Made by a program: the position numbers and the translations under genes
Source of the DNA: Kribbella sp. VKM Ac-2569
GTDB taxonomy: Bacteria; Actinomycetota; Actinomycetes; Propionibacteriales; Kribbellaceae
NCBI RefSeq assembly: GCF_004216905.1
Contig: NZ_SGXJ01000001.1
Span: forward strand, 1,302,001 to 1,366,000
DNA length: 64,000 nt
Direction: 5' to 3'
In this document: in pieces, positions 9,601 through 17,630 of the stretch
Position numbering within the stretch: the stretch's first letter is position 1
Layout: every line of letters begins with the position of its first letter
Notes under the pieces: model-generated
Database searches by the model: none
What the model was told of the DNA's origin: nothing
The model's input: only the letters and a program-made list of their open reading frames with translations

Positions 9601-9741
9601 CTTGCGGCGTCGGCGGCGCCAGAAGCCTCGGGGTTTGGGGGTTGACTGGGCGATGAGGTTCGCCAGCTCCTGGGCAGGCTGATCCTGGTTCGGAACCCGC
9701 GGTTCCGAACCTTCACCTGCTGCTGACCTGATGTCAGCCAC
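6649..9741 (-). CDS. dynamin-like GTPase, larger subunit with long acidic N-terminal tail
   Basis: 1030 aa. Residues ~1-35 contain a basic patch (FWRRRRRK). Residues ~40-450 are an extremely Ala/Asp/Glu/Gly-rich disordered stretch. The GTPase domain begins around residue 480, with G1 GGSTGAGKST near 511 and the G3-like LDAPDIDS. A helical C-terminal half follows, with one hydrophobic segment (LGLSLMVVVFASGAG, ~930). It is co-transcribed with and overlaps the smaller GTPase, suggesting a hetero-oligomer on the membrane. Relatives usually have shorter tails as far as I know. The GTPase part is clear; a division role by analogy with Streptomyces DynB/DynA is inference. Confidence 0.75.
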   Translation of the reverse strand: MADIRSAAGEGSEPRVPNQDQPAQELANLIAQSTPKPRGFWRRRRRKSTPEEPVQPDQPTPADASANDSASDTEAGESGSATQAGDGADAPAEDGAVGGSSAEAAAEPVGAEPNGAPDDGPGEDGQVEGRADGEAGDRADGQASAGSDGVDDGSSAAGEAEGSTGTSGTESGGVPSESPGDRQRSAVGIVYEPDESPDGFPLEFGNIIVGLPKQGENSGAAADADAAGEAQTGDAQVTVQAEEPAGADATAAGDDEPVHDAAPVAADEPADDAADDAADDVAADADDDDADEVAADGSDGADGSESAQTADESADSSDESPVGTADQSQDDAADSDDASAESATDSATDSTSDADAEAEVADDAGADDGAVADAQADEGAEADAADEDPAPADAAGNDSVGEGEDGAAGGGAADGADGVEDAGEESAGDAAEDAGEELTAEQLGERLAAEQAAMALITALMKLRGVLAGSQLPLEVVGADEARQQQKSMLDQLDDYLLPRLVQLEAPILAVVGGSTGAGKSTLVNTVIGKVVSEPGVLRPTTRSPVLIHHPADADWFVGDRVLPGMARTSSDEPGGMEDAGQLRLVAADSVPRGLAILDAPDIDSVVEANRDLATQLLAAADLWLFVTTAARYSDAVPWEFLQSASDRSTAVAVVLDRAPSETIDDITGHLAQMLLERGLGDSPLFSIQETVVDGNGMLPQQSVASIKDWLVDLAADAEARASVVRRTLQGAVSAMVKKTPPFAAAVRAQAETAVELRTSVESAYDQGVKDIAKACQDGTLLRGEVLARWQEFVGTGELLKGLQSNAGRLRDRLKSSLGNKPAETRDVSDAIQSGLESLLREHGAAAAERAEKVWQATAPGRQLLAAAEADQAANGAEGNDGRSLGAMSEEFPAAASRTVWEWQTFVLDLVRREGADNKSTARILEYGVNGLGLSLMVVVFASGAGIPKGAQTSAGTGSAVVGRRLLEAVFGDKAVQGMVDRAREDLDGKVHALMDAEFARYLAVLDQHPVDAETARLLTEAARAVEDCT

Positions 9742-9831
9742 GGTGTCCGCCCACGAGCACAGAGTGCCCGGTCGGACAGCGCAGAAGCAAAGTCATCGTC
9801 ATCCCCGTTTGGCGGCGTGGACGGGTGGCAG

Positions 9832-11331
9832 TCACTGCGGTGGTGGATACGGACCGTATCCTCCCGACGGTCCTTGTTGACCAGGGGGTCCCGGTGGGTA
9901 ACTGGGCTGACCGTCTCCGTGACCGGATTGCCCAGAGGGATACCCGGGCTGAGCAGGCGGATAACCATCCTGCGGCCGCGGATACGGGCCCTGGCCCACC
10001 GGTCCGCCACCCGGTCCGGGCATTGGCCCGCCGGGTCCCATCGGCACGCCGGGTGGCACAGGTGCGCCGGCGTACTGCGGGGCGGCCTGGGCGAACGCCG
10101 GCATCGGCGGGAACGGGACGCTCGGGCGCCGTCCCCGGAGCTCGTCGAGGAGCGCCTTCTCGGTCTCCAGCGCCTCGGGCCCGATCACCTGGCGGACGAT
10201 CTTGTCTCGCAGGTACGCAAGTTCGGTGGCGTTGTGCTGGAAGGCCTTCGCGGCCACCTCCGCCTGGGAGCCGTAGCGCCGCGCGTTCTGCCGCAGCGCC
10301 TTGCGCCCGCGGAGCGTCGCGATCAGCGGTACGTCCTGCGGCACCAGCCAGCCGAACCGCACATAGTCGTACAGCCTCGACGCGATCATCTGCCCCTCCC
10401 GGGACCGCATCACCAGCGCGAAGACCACGAGGCAGATGAAGAGCGGCACCATCAGGCACAGGTACGCGAGGATGAAGCCCCCACCGCCGGCCCAGCTCGC
10501 GGACGCGTTCCACGCCGCGTGCGCCAGTACCGCGGCCAGATACCCGACCACCGGTGCCAGATACCGTACGACGGTACTTCGGTGCCGGATCGCGACGCCG
10601 ATACCGATCGCGGTGAACGACGTGAAGAGTGGATGCGCGAACGGCGAGATCACGCCGCGGATGATGAACAGCGCGAACGCACCGCGCAGACCGGCGTCGC
10701 TGCCGGCCTCCTCGGAGAGCGTGTTGAAGACGCGGCCGTAGTACAGGATGTTCTCGGTGAAGGCGAAGCCGACGCCCACCATCCCGGCGTACACCAGGCC
10801 GTCGATGATGCCGTCGAACTCCTTGCGCCGGACCAGCGCCAGCAGCAGGATCACCGAACCCTTGGCGAACTCCTCCACGGGCGGCGCGACGAAGACTGCG
10901 GACCGGTCGCCGCCGACGCCGGTCTCGGCCAGCCGATGCGACACCTCGGTGTTGATGAAGATGGCGGCCAGCGTGGCGATGAACGCGCCCCAGCAGAGCG
11001 CGAAGACGATGTACTTCGTCGGCTCGGGTTCGTACCGGTCCAGCCAGAGGTAGAGCGCGATCACCGGGATGACCGGGACGAACGCGAAGACCAGGCCCCA
11101 GGTGAAGCCGCCGGCGCCGGTCGACTTGGCCACGATTCCGAAGATCACCAGACCCGCGATCGCGAAGACCACAGCGATCACGATGCCGATCAGCACGCCA
11201 CGGTTCCGCCGCTGCCCGGGCACGGGATGTTTCCCGAGTACGTTGGGCTGCGGGTACGGTCCGCCGGGCGAGTACGCCGACCCCGCCGCGGGTTGCGGCG
11301 CGCCGGACTGGCCTGGTGAGGGGTAACTCAT
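9832..11331 (-). CDS. PrsW-family intramembrane protease-like protein
   Basis: 499 aa. The Pro/Gly-rich cytoplasmic N-terminus (MSYPSPGQSGAPQP...) precedes a multi-helix membrane domain with the PrsW signatures PPVEEFAKG (tandem Glu), FAFTENILYY, FAHPLFTSFTAIGIG and HAAWNAS. The C-terminal ~100 residues are again Pro/Gly/Tyr-rich. In Bacillus PrsW cleaves an anti-sigma factor; most actinobacterial members are uncharacterised and the target here is unknown. The start is ATG 11331. The frame stays open upstream through the tRNA-Arg gene, but that extension cannot be coding. It lies 90 bp upstream of the dynamin-like operon on the same strand. Confidence 0.85.
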   Translation of the reverse strand: MSYPSPGQSGAPQPAAGSAYSPGGPYPQPNVLGKHPVPGQRRNRGVLIGIVIAVVFAIAGLVIFGIVAKSTGAGGFTWGLVFAFVPVIPVIALYLWLDRYEPEPTKYIVFALCWGAFIATLAAIFINTEVSHRLAETGVGGDRSAVFVAPPVEEFAKGSVILLLALVRRKEFDGIIDGLVYAGMVGVGFAFTENILYYGRVFNTLSEEAGSDAGLRGAFALFIIRGVISPFAHPLFTSFTAIGIGVAIRHRSTVVRYLAPVVGYLAAVLAHAAWNASASWAGGGGFILAYLCLMVPLFICLVVFALVMRSREGQMIASRLYDYVRFGWLVPQDVPLIATLRGRKALRQNARRYGSQAEVAAKAFQHNATELAYLRDKIVRQVIGPEALETEKALLDELRGRRPSVPFPPMPAFAQAAPQYAGAPVPPGVPMGPGGPMPGPGGGPVGQGPYPRPQDGYPPAQPGYPSGQSGHGDGQPSYPPGPPGQQGPSGGYGPYPPPQ

Positions 11332-11493
11332 GCCCCGCAGCCTAGTTGGGGTGCAGATCCAGCGGCAGGACCACCCACTCAGCGTTACCGGGATGGAACG
11401 ACAGCCCTGTACTTCGCCGCGCCCGGAACCACCACGATCGGGAACCCAGAGGCGAGAGCACCTGGCGATCTGAGAGACTCTTCCCTGCCGTTC

Positions 11494-11567
11494 GCCCCCG
11501 TAGCTCAGCTGGATAGAGCGACAGACTTCTAATCTGTGGGTCGCAGGTTCGAATCCTGCCGGGGGCG
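11494..11567 (+). tRNA. tRNA-Arg (anticodon TCT)
   Basis: A 74-nt cloverleaf: acceptor GCCCCCG pairs with CGGGGGC (11560-11566), discriminator G. Anticodon stem ACAGA/TCTGT with loop CTTCTAA gives anticodon TCT, reading the rare codon AGA. The T loop is GGTTCGAATCC. CCA is not encoded. Confidence 0.95.
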
Positions 11568-11708
11568 CTCCGCGAACACGCAGGTCAGCCGCGGGTCGGG
11601 CACCCACAGATCCTAGCCAATCGGCTCCACGTGGGGCTACGGCGACTATGGCGCCGCGTGGTCGTGGCACCGAGGCGGCCTTGGCACGTCGCTTCGTGAC
11701 TGACGTCG
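11568..11708. other. intergenic stretch without recognisable gene
   Basis: Between tRNA-Arg and the terminator at 11709. Neither strand shows a start with a ribosome site or a coding-like frame. Confidence 0.5.
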
Positions 11709-11739
11709 CGGCTCCGGGTGGACAGCCCACCCGGAGCCG
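11709..11739 (-). terminator. hairpin terminator of the secreted-protein gene
   Basis: CGGCTCCGGGTGG (11709-11721) pairs perfectly with 11727-11739 around the loop ACAGC, 40 nt beyond the stop of the minus-strand gene. No T-run, as is common in high-GC actinobacteria. Confidence 0.7.
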
Positions 11740-11778
11740 GCCCGACGATGACAACGACCGTTACCGGCTAGCCGCCGG

Positions 11779-12423
11779 CTATCCCGCCAGGGTCGGGCAG
11801 AGAGCGCTGTAGTTCTCCGAGTGGAGGCCGTGCTCTACCTCTGTCACGTTGCCGCTCGCGTCAGTCTCGATTCGGTGCATGCCGCTTGAGGCGTAGACCA
11901 ACCCGACCCCTTCCACCGTGATCATGCCGTCGGTTCCGTGCGCGAGATACGTGATCGAGCCGTCCGGGTGCAGGGTGACGTTGCGACCGCCGGGGCCGGC
12001 CGGATGGACGAGCAGCGATTGGCCGGTGGACGGCGCGGAGATGACCGAGTCGATGCGGACGGCGACGTCGTGGATCCGGACAGTGCCGTCTGACAGTTCG
12101 ATGGTCTGAATCTCGAGTGTCCCGAAGTCGTGCTTGTAGACCTCGAACCCGCAGGTGGCGCTGGTAATCGGGAGCAGATAAGTATCGTCGACCGTGATCG
12201 TCTCCCAGGCCGGCGGTTGCGCCATCGCCGAGGTCGACCCGATCCCGACACAGAGCGTCGCGAGCGCTAACGCCGTCAGTAGGCGTCGTCCCGTGAATCT
12301 CATGCCTCTGCGTCGGTCGGTCGGCGTGCGGTTGGAAGGTGACGTGATCGCCGCCACTCCGGTGGCGACAATCGTGAAAGCTGCCGTTACCGCGGCGATC
12401 ACCGCGGGTCGCAAACCTGCCAT
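11779..12423 (-). CDS. secreted hypothetical protein
   Basis: 214 aa from ATG 12423, which has a strong ribosome site (aaaggagg, 7 nt away). The mature part contains short beta-rich segments (IHDVAVRIDSVISAP; VTLHPDGSITYLAHG) and two cysteines; no family recognised. Two hydrophobic N-terminal stretches lie in series: residues ~7-27 and a textbook Sec signal peptide at ~41-68 (MRFTGRRLLTALALATL, ending SAMA). Translation from ATG 12303 would give a simple 174-aa secreted protein but has a weak ribosome site. Which start is used decides between a plain secreted and an unusual tandem-hydrophobic product. Confidence 0.65.
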   Translation of the reverse strand: MAGLRPAVIAAVTAAFTIVATGVAAITSPSNRTPTDRRRGMRFTGRRLLTALALATLCVGIGSTSAMAQPPAWETITVDDTYLLPITSATCGFEVYKHDFGTLEIQTIELSDGTVRIHDVAVRIDSVISAPSTGQSLLVHPAGPGGRNVTLHPDGSITYLAHGTDGMITVEGVGLVYASSGMHRIETDASGNVTEVEHGLHSENYSALCPTLAG

Positions 12424-12587
12424 TTCGGGCCTCCTTTGAGCGGGGTTCCTGGTCGTCCGATACTTGGACGCTAGGAGCCGGGTTCGACGCGGCCCACCGT
12501 GTTACCTCGGCATTCGGATGTGGATAACACTGGGGCTGAGGCTCTCAGGGAGTTCCTAGCGACTTCTCAGTTCGTTCTCGGGGCGAT

Positions 12588-12621
12588 CCACGCGTGCCGT
12601 TCGTCTTACCGGTACGCGTGG
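12588..12621 (+). promoter_or_regulatory. leader hairpin abutting a ribosome site
   Basis: CCACGCGTGCCG (12588-12599) pairs with 12610-12621 (one G-T wobble). Its 3' arm ends at the first G of the ribosome site GGAAGGA for the kinase gene at 12635, so folding could reduce translation. Confidence 0.35.
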
Positions 12622-12634
12622 GAAGGACGAACTG

Positions 12635-13243
12635 ATGCATGCAGGAGTCATCGAAGGAGTACTCCGGGGACGGGAGCTGCGGTACGCCGTTGACGCTGTC
12701 GTAGTGCTGGCCGGCATACCCGGCGCAGGAAAGAGCACGTTCCTGCGCCGGGTGTTCGCCGACAGCAGCACTGTGCGGGTGCTCGACTCAGCGCACATCC
12801 GCGAGCGCTGGATGCCCGTCCTCGGAGCACTCCCCTACGCCGTGTGGCGACCACTCGTGCATCTCATGTACTACGTGACGCTCCTGAACGCGATGCGCCC
12901 CGGCCGCGGTCCCCTGGTGATCCACGACTGCGCCACCCGCCCCTGGGCGCGGCACCTCATCGGCTGGCGTGCCCGCCAAGCAGGCCTGCCGCTGCACCTC
13001 GTCCTCCTCGACGTACCGGGAGACGTAGCCCGCTCCGGCCAGTGGGCCCGCGGCCGGGTCGTGCGCTCGACCAGCATGGAGACCCATTGCCGACGGTGGC
13101 CGGATGTGGTCGCGAGCGCCGCGAGTGACCCGGCCAGCGTGGTGCCGGGGGCACTGTCGGCGGTCGTCCTGTCACGGCGTGAAGCCGATCAGGTGGAGCT
13201 GATCGCGTTCGGTAACCAAGGCATGAGGTCTGGTTGCCGCTGA
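12635..13243 (+). CDS. P-loop kinase-like protein (zeta-toxin/AAA-type small kinase)
   Basis: 202 aa. Walker A GIPGAGKST at residues 27-35, then FLRRVFADS and VRVLDSAHIRERW, resembling the lid and substrate region of small P-loop kinases and zeta-like phosphotransferases. The later LPLHLVLLDVPGDVARSGQWARGR fits the kinase fold. No antitoxin partner precedes it, so a toxin role is not supported. Substrate unknown. The start has a GGAAGGA site, partly engaged by a leader hairpin. Monocistronic. Confidence 0.75.
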   Translation: MHAGVIEGVLRGRELRYAVDAVVVLAGIPGAGKSTFLRRVFADSSTVRVLDSAHIRERWMPVLGALPYAVWRPLVHLMYYVTLLNAMRPGRGPLVIHDCATRPWARHLIGWRARQAGLPLHLVLLDVPGDVARSGQWARGRVVRSTSMETHCRRWPDVVASAASDPASVVPGALSAVVLSRREADQVELIAFGNQGMRSGCR

Positions 13244-13315
13244 CCTCACGCGGGAACATATGTGGATGTCGAGGGACCCCGCCCACTCGGTCCCGTGATG
13301 CCTCAGGAGGAACCC

Positions 13316-14158
13316 GTGAGGATCGAACGTTCGTCACGCGTGCGCCGTACCGGCCAATTCCTTGCCGTCGTCAGTGCGGTCGCAGCATCGCTGTACGCCG
13401 TACCGGCGGAGGCGAAGGCTCCGTCTCCGGCTGCGCAGCTGGCCGCGGCGCAGTCCGCTGTCGAGCAGTCCGCCGCACGAGGGGTCGCCTGGTACACCGA
13501 TGCGGCCGCGGGCAAGGTTGTCGTGACAGCCGACAGCACCGTGTCCGCCAAAGACCTTGCGTCGCTGCAGCGCGACGGTGTGCAGGTCAACCGCACGAGT
13601 GGTGTCTTCAGGCCGCTCCTGTCAGCCGGTGACGCGATCTACGGCGGGCAGTACCGCTGCTCGCTCGGCTTCAACGTGCAGAAGGGTGGCAGCTACTACT
13701 TCCTGACAGCCGGCCACTGCGGCAAGGTCGCCAAGACCTGGTACACCAACTCCAGCCACAGCACACTGATCGGCCCGACGGCCGGCTACAGCTTCCCTGG
13801 CAACGACTACGCGCTGGTGCAGTACACGAACACCTCGCTGAGCCACCCGGGCGGCTTCACGGCGGCCAACGCCTTTGTCGGTGAGAGTGTCACCCGCAAG
13901 GGCTCAACGACCGGCACTCACAGCGGCAAGGTGACAGCTCTCAACGTCACGGTGCGGTACTCCGGCGCAGGCAAGGTCGGCGGCTTGATCCAGACCAACG
14001 TGTGCGCCGAGCCGGGTGACTCCGGCGGCCCGCTGTACGACGGCATGAAGGCGCTCGGCATCACGTCCGGCGGCAGCGGCGACTGCAGCAGCGGAGGTAC
14101 GACGTTCTTCCAGCCCGTCACCGAAGCCGCTTCGGCGTACGGCGTGACTGTCTACTGA
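13316..14158 (+). CDS. secreted S1-family (streptogrisin/alpha-lytic-like) serine protease
   Basis: 280 aa from GTG 13316, five nt after a perfect AGGAGG. Sec signal peptide ([20 protein letters not shown], cleavage near AEA), a short pro-region (~30-100), then a chymotrypsin-fold domain with His in YFLTAGHCG, Asp in GNDYALVQY and Ser in [12 protein letters not shown]. Cysteines near RCSLGF, AGHC, TNVC and GDC can form the usual disulfides. The pro-region is shorter than in classical streptogrisins. It is predicted to be exported and self-activated. A hairpin terminator follows. Confidence 0.9.
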   Translation: MRIERSSRVRRTGQFLAVVSAVAASLYAVPAEAKAPSPAAQLAAAQSAVEQSAARGVAWYTDAAAGKVVVTADSTVSAKDLASLQRDGVQVNRTSGVFRPLLSAGDAIYGGQYRCSLGFNVQKGGSYYFLTAGHCGKVAKTWYTNSSHSTLIGPTAGYSFPGNDYALVQYTNTSLSHPGGFTAANAFVGESVTRKGSTTGTHSGKVTALNVTVRYSGAGKVGGLIQTNVCAEPGDSGGPLYDGMKALGITSGGSGDCSSGGTTFFQPVTEAASAYGVTVY

Positions 14159-14171
14159 CCTTCGCTCGTTG

Positions 14172-14206
14172 ACGATCCGGCCGCGCCTGGTGTGCGGCCG
14201 GATCGT
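14172..14206 (+). terminator. hairpin terminator after the protease gene
   Basis: A perfect 13-bp stem, ACGATCCGGCCGC (14172-14184) with 14194-14206, and a 9-nt loop, starting 14 nt after the stop codon. Confidence 0.8.
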
Positions 14207-14269
14207 TCGCGTTCAGAAACTGTCGGTGGCGACTGATTGGGTTGGTCCTGTCGATGGGGAGGAGCAGGG

Positions 14270-15403
14270 ATGAAGGTTCGAGTCGGGCGTGAGGTGCTGG
14301 CCGAGGCTGTCGGATGGGTTGCGCGTGGGCTGCCGAGCAGGCCGAGCGTGCCGATTCTGGCCGGGATGGTGGTCGAGGCGGCGGACGGGCAGGTGACGTT
14401 GTCCGGATTCGACTACGAGAGCTCGGGGCAGGTCAGCGTGCCGGCCGAGGTGGCCGACGAGGGGCGGGTGCTGGTGTCCGGGCGGTTGCTGTCGGACATC
14501 TGCCGGAGCATGCCCCGGGACTCGGTGGATCTGAGCGGTGAGGCCGCTCGGGTCCAGGTGAGCAGTGGGGCCGCCCGATTCGTCCTTCACACCTTGCCGC
14601 TCGACGAGTATCCGGCGTTGCCGGAGATGCCCGCGGTGAGTGGCGTGGTCGACGGGGACGTCTTCGCGCACGCGGTCGCGCAGGTGGTGAGCGCGGCCGG
14701 CCGGGACGACACGCTCCCGGTCTTCACCGGGATCCGGCTGGAGCTCCGCGGGTCGACCATTTCGCTGCTGGCCACCGACCGGTACCGGTTGGCCGTCCGG
14801 ACGTTCCCGTGGGAGCCGGTCGACGCCGGCGTCGAGGCGAACGTGCTGGTGCCCGCCAAACTGCTCGCGAACGTCGCCAAGGCGATGTCGGGTCACGGGC
14901 TGACGCTTGCGCTCGGTTCGACCCGCACCGGGGATGGGTTGATGGGGTTCGCGGGCGGTGGGCGGCGGACGACGAGCCGGCTGATCGACGGCGAGTTCCC
15001 GAAGGTTCGCGGGCTGATCCCCGCCGAGGGCGCGATCACCAGCACCGTCACCGTGGAGACGGCCGCGCTGGTCGAGGTCGTCAAGCGGGTGGCGCTGGTG
15101 GCGGAGCGGTCGTCGCCGGTGCGAGTCACCTTCGCGGACGGTACGGCGACGCTCGACGCGGGCAACGGTGAAGAGGCGCAGGCCTCAGAGGCCGTCGAGG
15201 TCACGCTCACCGGCGAACCGGTCGTGACCGGCTTCAACGCCGGCTACCTGCTCGACGGCCTGGCGTCGCTGGGCACCCCGATCGCACATTTCGCCTTCAC
15301 CCAACCCACCAAACCGGCCAACCTGACCGGCCTGCGCTCCCCCGACGATGCGCCGACAGCCGACTCGGCCTACATCCTGATGCCGATGCGCCTGCCGACC
15401 TGA
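14270..15403 (+). CDS. dnaN: DNA polymerase III beta subunit (sliding clamp), probable second copy
   Basis: 377 aa, normal clamp length, with three beta-clamp repeats. Diagnostic segments: MKVRVGREVLAEAVGWV, DDTLPVFTGIRLEL (domain 2 start), TDRYRLAVRTF, and the C-terminus ending AYILMPMRLPT, like the usual YxxMPMRL end. The essential dnaN normally lies between dnaA and recF at the origin. Here the neighbours are a protease and a mycothiol-dependent enzyme, so this is probably a paralogue. ATG 14270 is preceded by ggagcaggg. Whether it loads on the replicative polymerase or serves repair or a stress role cannot be told. Confidence 0.85.
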   Translation: MKVRVGREVLAEAVGWVARGLPSRPSVPILAGMVVEAADGQVTLSGFDYESSGQVSVPAEVADEGRVLVSGRLLSDICRSMPRDSVDLSGEAARVQVSSGAARFVLHTLPLDEYPALPEMPAVSGVVDGDVFAHAVAQVVSAAGRDDTLPVFTGIRLELRGSTISLLATDRYRLAVRTFPWEPVDAGVEANVLVPAKLLANVAKAMSGHGLTLALGSTRTGDGLMGFAGGGRRTTSRLIDGEFPKVRGLIPAEGAITSTVTVETAALVEVVKRVALVAERSSPVRVTFADGTATLDAGNGEEAQASEAVEVTLTGEPVVTGFNAGYLLDGLASLGTPIAHFAFTQPTKPANLTGLRSPDDAPTADSAYILMPMRLPT

Positions 15404-15462
15404 TGTCAAGCTGCCATCTACAGCTCCGACCAGAAGGCACAGACCTAGCGGAGGAGTAGCAG

Positions 15463-16236
15463 ATGGAGTTCGAGCGGCACTGCGCACTGATCGTCGAGCA
15501 GGCCGAGCTGCTGGCCGGCCACCTGAGCGAGGGCAAGGACCTGGGTACTGCGGTCCCGTCATGTCCCGGGTGGAACGTCGGGCAGCTGGCCCGTCACGTC
15601 GGCGGAGCGCACCGCGAGGCGACCGCGATCGCCAGGACCGGCGAGGCACCGCCCGACGACGAGTTCCGCGACCCGACGCACTGGTACGCCGACGCGTCCG
15701 AGTGCACCGACGAAGCAGTCCCCGAACTCGCCGGCTGGATCGTCGACGGCGCACGGGAGCTGGCCGAGGCGCTGCGCACCGCCGGTCCCGACGTACCGAT
15801 CCGGATGCCGATCGACGAGCCGACGACCCGATTCACCGCGCGGCGGATGGCGCACGAGACCGTGATGCACCGGGCCGACGCGGCGCTGGCGCTCGGGGTG
15901 GCGTACGAGCTGGACCCTGAGGTCGCGACCGACGGGATCGACGAGTGGATGGAGCTCGGGGCGCTCCCGCTCCACTTCGAGGTGCACCCGTGGATGCGCG
16001 AACTGCTCGCGCCGGGCCGCATGCTGAAGTTCGCCGCGCCGGAGCAGTCGTGGGTCGTCGACCTGACCGGCGACGCGATCCGGTGGCGCCACAGCGCCGA
16101 GCCGGCCGCCGTGACCGTCCGCGGCTCGGTCACCAGCCTCCTGCTGCATCTGTACAAACGCCGTGACGAGATGATCGAGGTGGACGGCGACAAGGATCTT
16201 CTCGAGTACTACCGGGAGCGCGTCAGCTTTGGATGA
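15463..16236 (+). CDS. maleylpyruvate isomerase family mycothiol-dependent enzyme (DinB/MDMPI fold)
   Basis: 257 aa. The N-terminal DinB-like four-helix bundle contains SCPGWNVGQLARHVGGAHRE and MAHETVMHRADAALALG, supplying the His residues that bind the divalent metal. The C-terminal MDMPI domain reads VTVRGSVTSLLLHLYKR. The family uses mycothiol as cofactor, consistent with an actinobacterial host; the substrate of this member is not predictable and maleylpyruvate should not be assumed. The ribosome site ggaggag precedes ATG 15463. The next gene overlaps its end by 8 bp. Confidence 0.85.
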   Translation: MEFERHCALIVEQAELLAGHLSEGKDLGTAVPSCPGWNVGQLARHVGGAHREATAIARTGEAPPDDEFRDPTHWYADASECTDEAVPELAGWIVDGARELAEALRTAGPDVPIRMPIDEPTTRFTARRMAHETVMHRADAALALGVAYELDPEVATDGIDEWMELGALPLHFEVHPWMRELLAPGRMLKFAAPEQSWVVDLTGDAIRWRHSAEPAAVTVRGSVTSLLLHLYKRRDEMIEVDGDKDLLEYYRERVSFG

Positions 16237-16924
16237 GGATGTGATCGCGAGGTACCTCGCGCGGCGCGACCCGATCGAGCAACCGGTCGATCGGGTCGTG
16301 TTGATGGGGTCGGCGGTGCTGGAGTCGATCGAGGTCGCCGCGGAAGCGCATCGTGTGTACGGCGTGCCGATCCTGGTGAGTGGCGGGATCGGGCACTCGA
16401 CGAGTTTCCTCGAAGAGGCTCTGCGCCGACGGGGTGTCGAGGCAGCGACCGGCCGGCCGGAGTCGCACGTGTTTCGCGATCTCCTGATCAGCGCCGGCGT
16501 CGCACCCGAGGACGTCGCCGTCGAGGATCGGTCCACGAACTGTGGCGAGAACGCGGCGTTCACCCGTGAGCTGATCAGTACGCCGCAAACGCTGCTGCTG
16601 ATCCAGGACCCGACGATGCAACGACGTACGCATGCCTGCTTCGAACGATCCTTCGCCGACCTCCCCGGTACGACGCTGATCAGCCGCGCACCGCTGATCC
16701 CGTGGATCGGCCCCGACCGGGTGAGCGCCGGCCCGGACGCACCCGAGATCTGGACCCGCGACCGCTTCCGCTCTCTCCTCATCGGCGAGATCCACCGACT
16801 CTCACCGGACGTCTACGGCCCCCGCGGCCGCGACTTCATCGACCACGTCGACATCCCCACCGAAGTACTTGCCGCCTACAACCGTCTCGCTGCCGCGTAC
16901 CCCGCCTCCGACCGTCATCCGTAG
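16229..16924 (+). CDS. YdcF/DUF218-family protein
   Basis: 231 aa from TTG 16229. GTG 16241 is in frame and has GAGG just before it, so the first four residues are uncertain. The DUF218 fold is indicated by DRVVLMGSAVL, PILVSGGIGH, the EDRSTNCGENAAF motif (usual ENTxxNA) and LLLIQDPTMQRRT. Family members bind nucleotide-like ligands or act in envelope biogenesis; function unknown. The overlap with the mycothiol-dependent enzyme gene suggests co-translation. Confidence 0.8.
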   Translation: MDEDVIARYLARRDPIEQPVDRVVLMGSAVLESIEVAAEAHRVYGVPILVSGGIGHSTSFLEEALRRRGVEAATGRPESHVFRDLLISAGVAPEDVAVEDRSTNCGENAAFTRELISTPQTLLLIQDPTMQRRTHACFERSFADLPGTTLISRAPLIPWIGPDRVSAGPDAPEIWTRDRFRSLLIGEIHRLSPDVYGPRGRDFIDHVDIPTEVLAAYNRLAAAYPASDRHP

Positions 16925-17630
16925 GTCCCACGAGGGGCAGGCTCCACGAGGTCGATCTGTTGCGGATTCTCGCGGCGGTCTCGGTCATGGCGTACCACTA
17001 TCTGTTCTCCGCGTACGCCGGTGGACTCAGCGATCTGCGCTTCCCACACGTGGACGTGGTCGCTGGTACGGGTACCTCGGCGTCGATCTGTTCTTCACGA
17101 TCAGCGGGTTCGTGGTCCTGCTCAGCGCATGGGATCGCAGCCCACGATCGTTCGTCGTCTCGCGGGCGGTCCGCCTCTATCCGGCGTACTGGATCGCCGT
17201 CACGCTCACCACGATTGTCTCGATCGGCCTCAGCCAAGGGCGGTTCCCGGTCTCGCCTCCGCAGTTCCTGGCGAACCTGACGATGTTCAACTCACTGCCG
17301 AACATCGAGAACGTCGACGTCGTCCACTGGACGCTGTGGGCCGAGCTGCGGTTCTACGCGATGATCCTGATCCTCACCTGGATCGGCATCACCGCGCGCC
17401 GGGTCACGAACTTCTGCTGGGCCTAGCTGGCTGCGCACATCGGCTTCATCATCTTCGAGCGCCTCGGCGACCAGGTGAACCACGTCCTCCTGGTCGCCGC
17501 GATGATGCTTCTGATGACCGGCGTTGCCGCCGCCCTGCACGACGGCATAGAGCAGCCGCTGGCGCCACCTCTCAAGCGCCTCCTCGACCGGGTCCTCCCT
17601 GGTCGAGCGGTTCACGCACTGAGGAAGTAG
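16921..17630 (+). pseudogene. decayed acyltransferase 3 family gene
   Basis: Pieces of a membrane acyltransferase (OafA/acyltransferase 3) lie in order but not in one frame. RLHEVDLLRILAAVSVMAYH (16942 onward) has the N-terminal signature in one frame. Near 17064 a one-base loss shifts the homology to the next frame, which continues YGYLGVDLFFTISGFVVLLS and HWTLWAELRFY to a TAG at 17424. After that stop the same frame continues with a C-terminal-like end, HIGFIIFERLGDQVNH and LHDGIEQPL, to 17630. The total is roughly 230 codons against ~370-400 for intact members, so an internal part is also missing. No start codon is apparent. The 3' end overlaps the convergent hydrolase gene. Confidence 0.8.

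Noticed and set aside
12635..13243. Zeta-type toxin of a toxin-antitoxin pair
   Set aside because: Only a generic small-kinase P-loop is seen and no epsilon-like antitoxin gene is adjacent.
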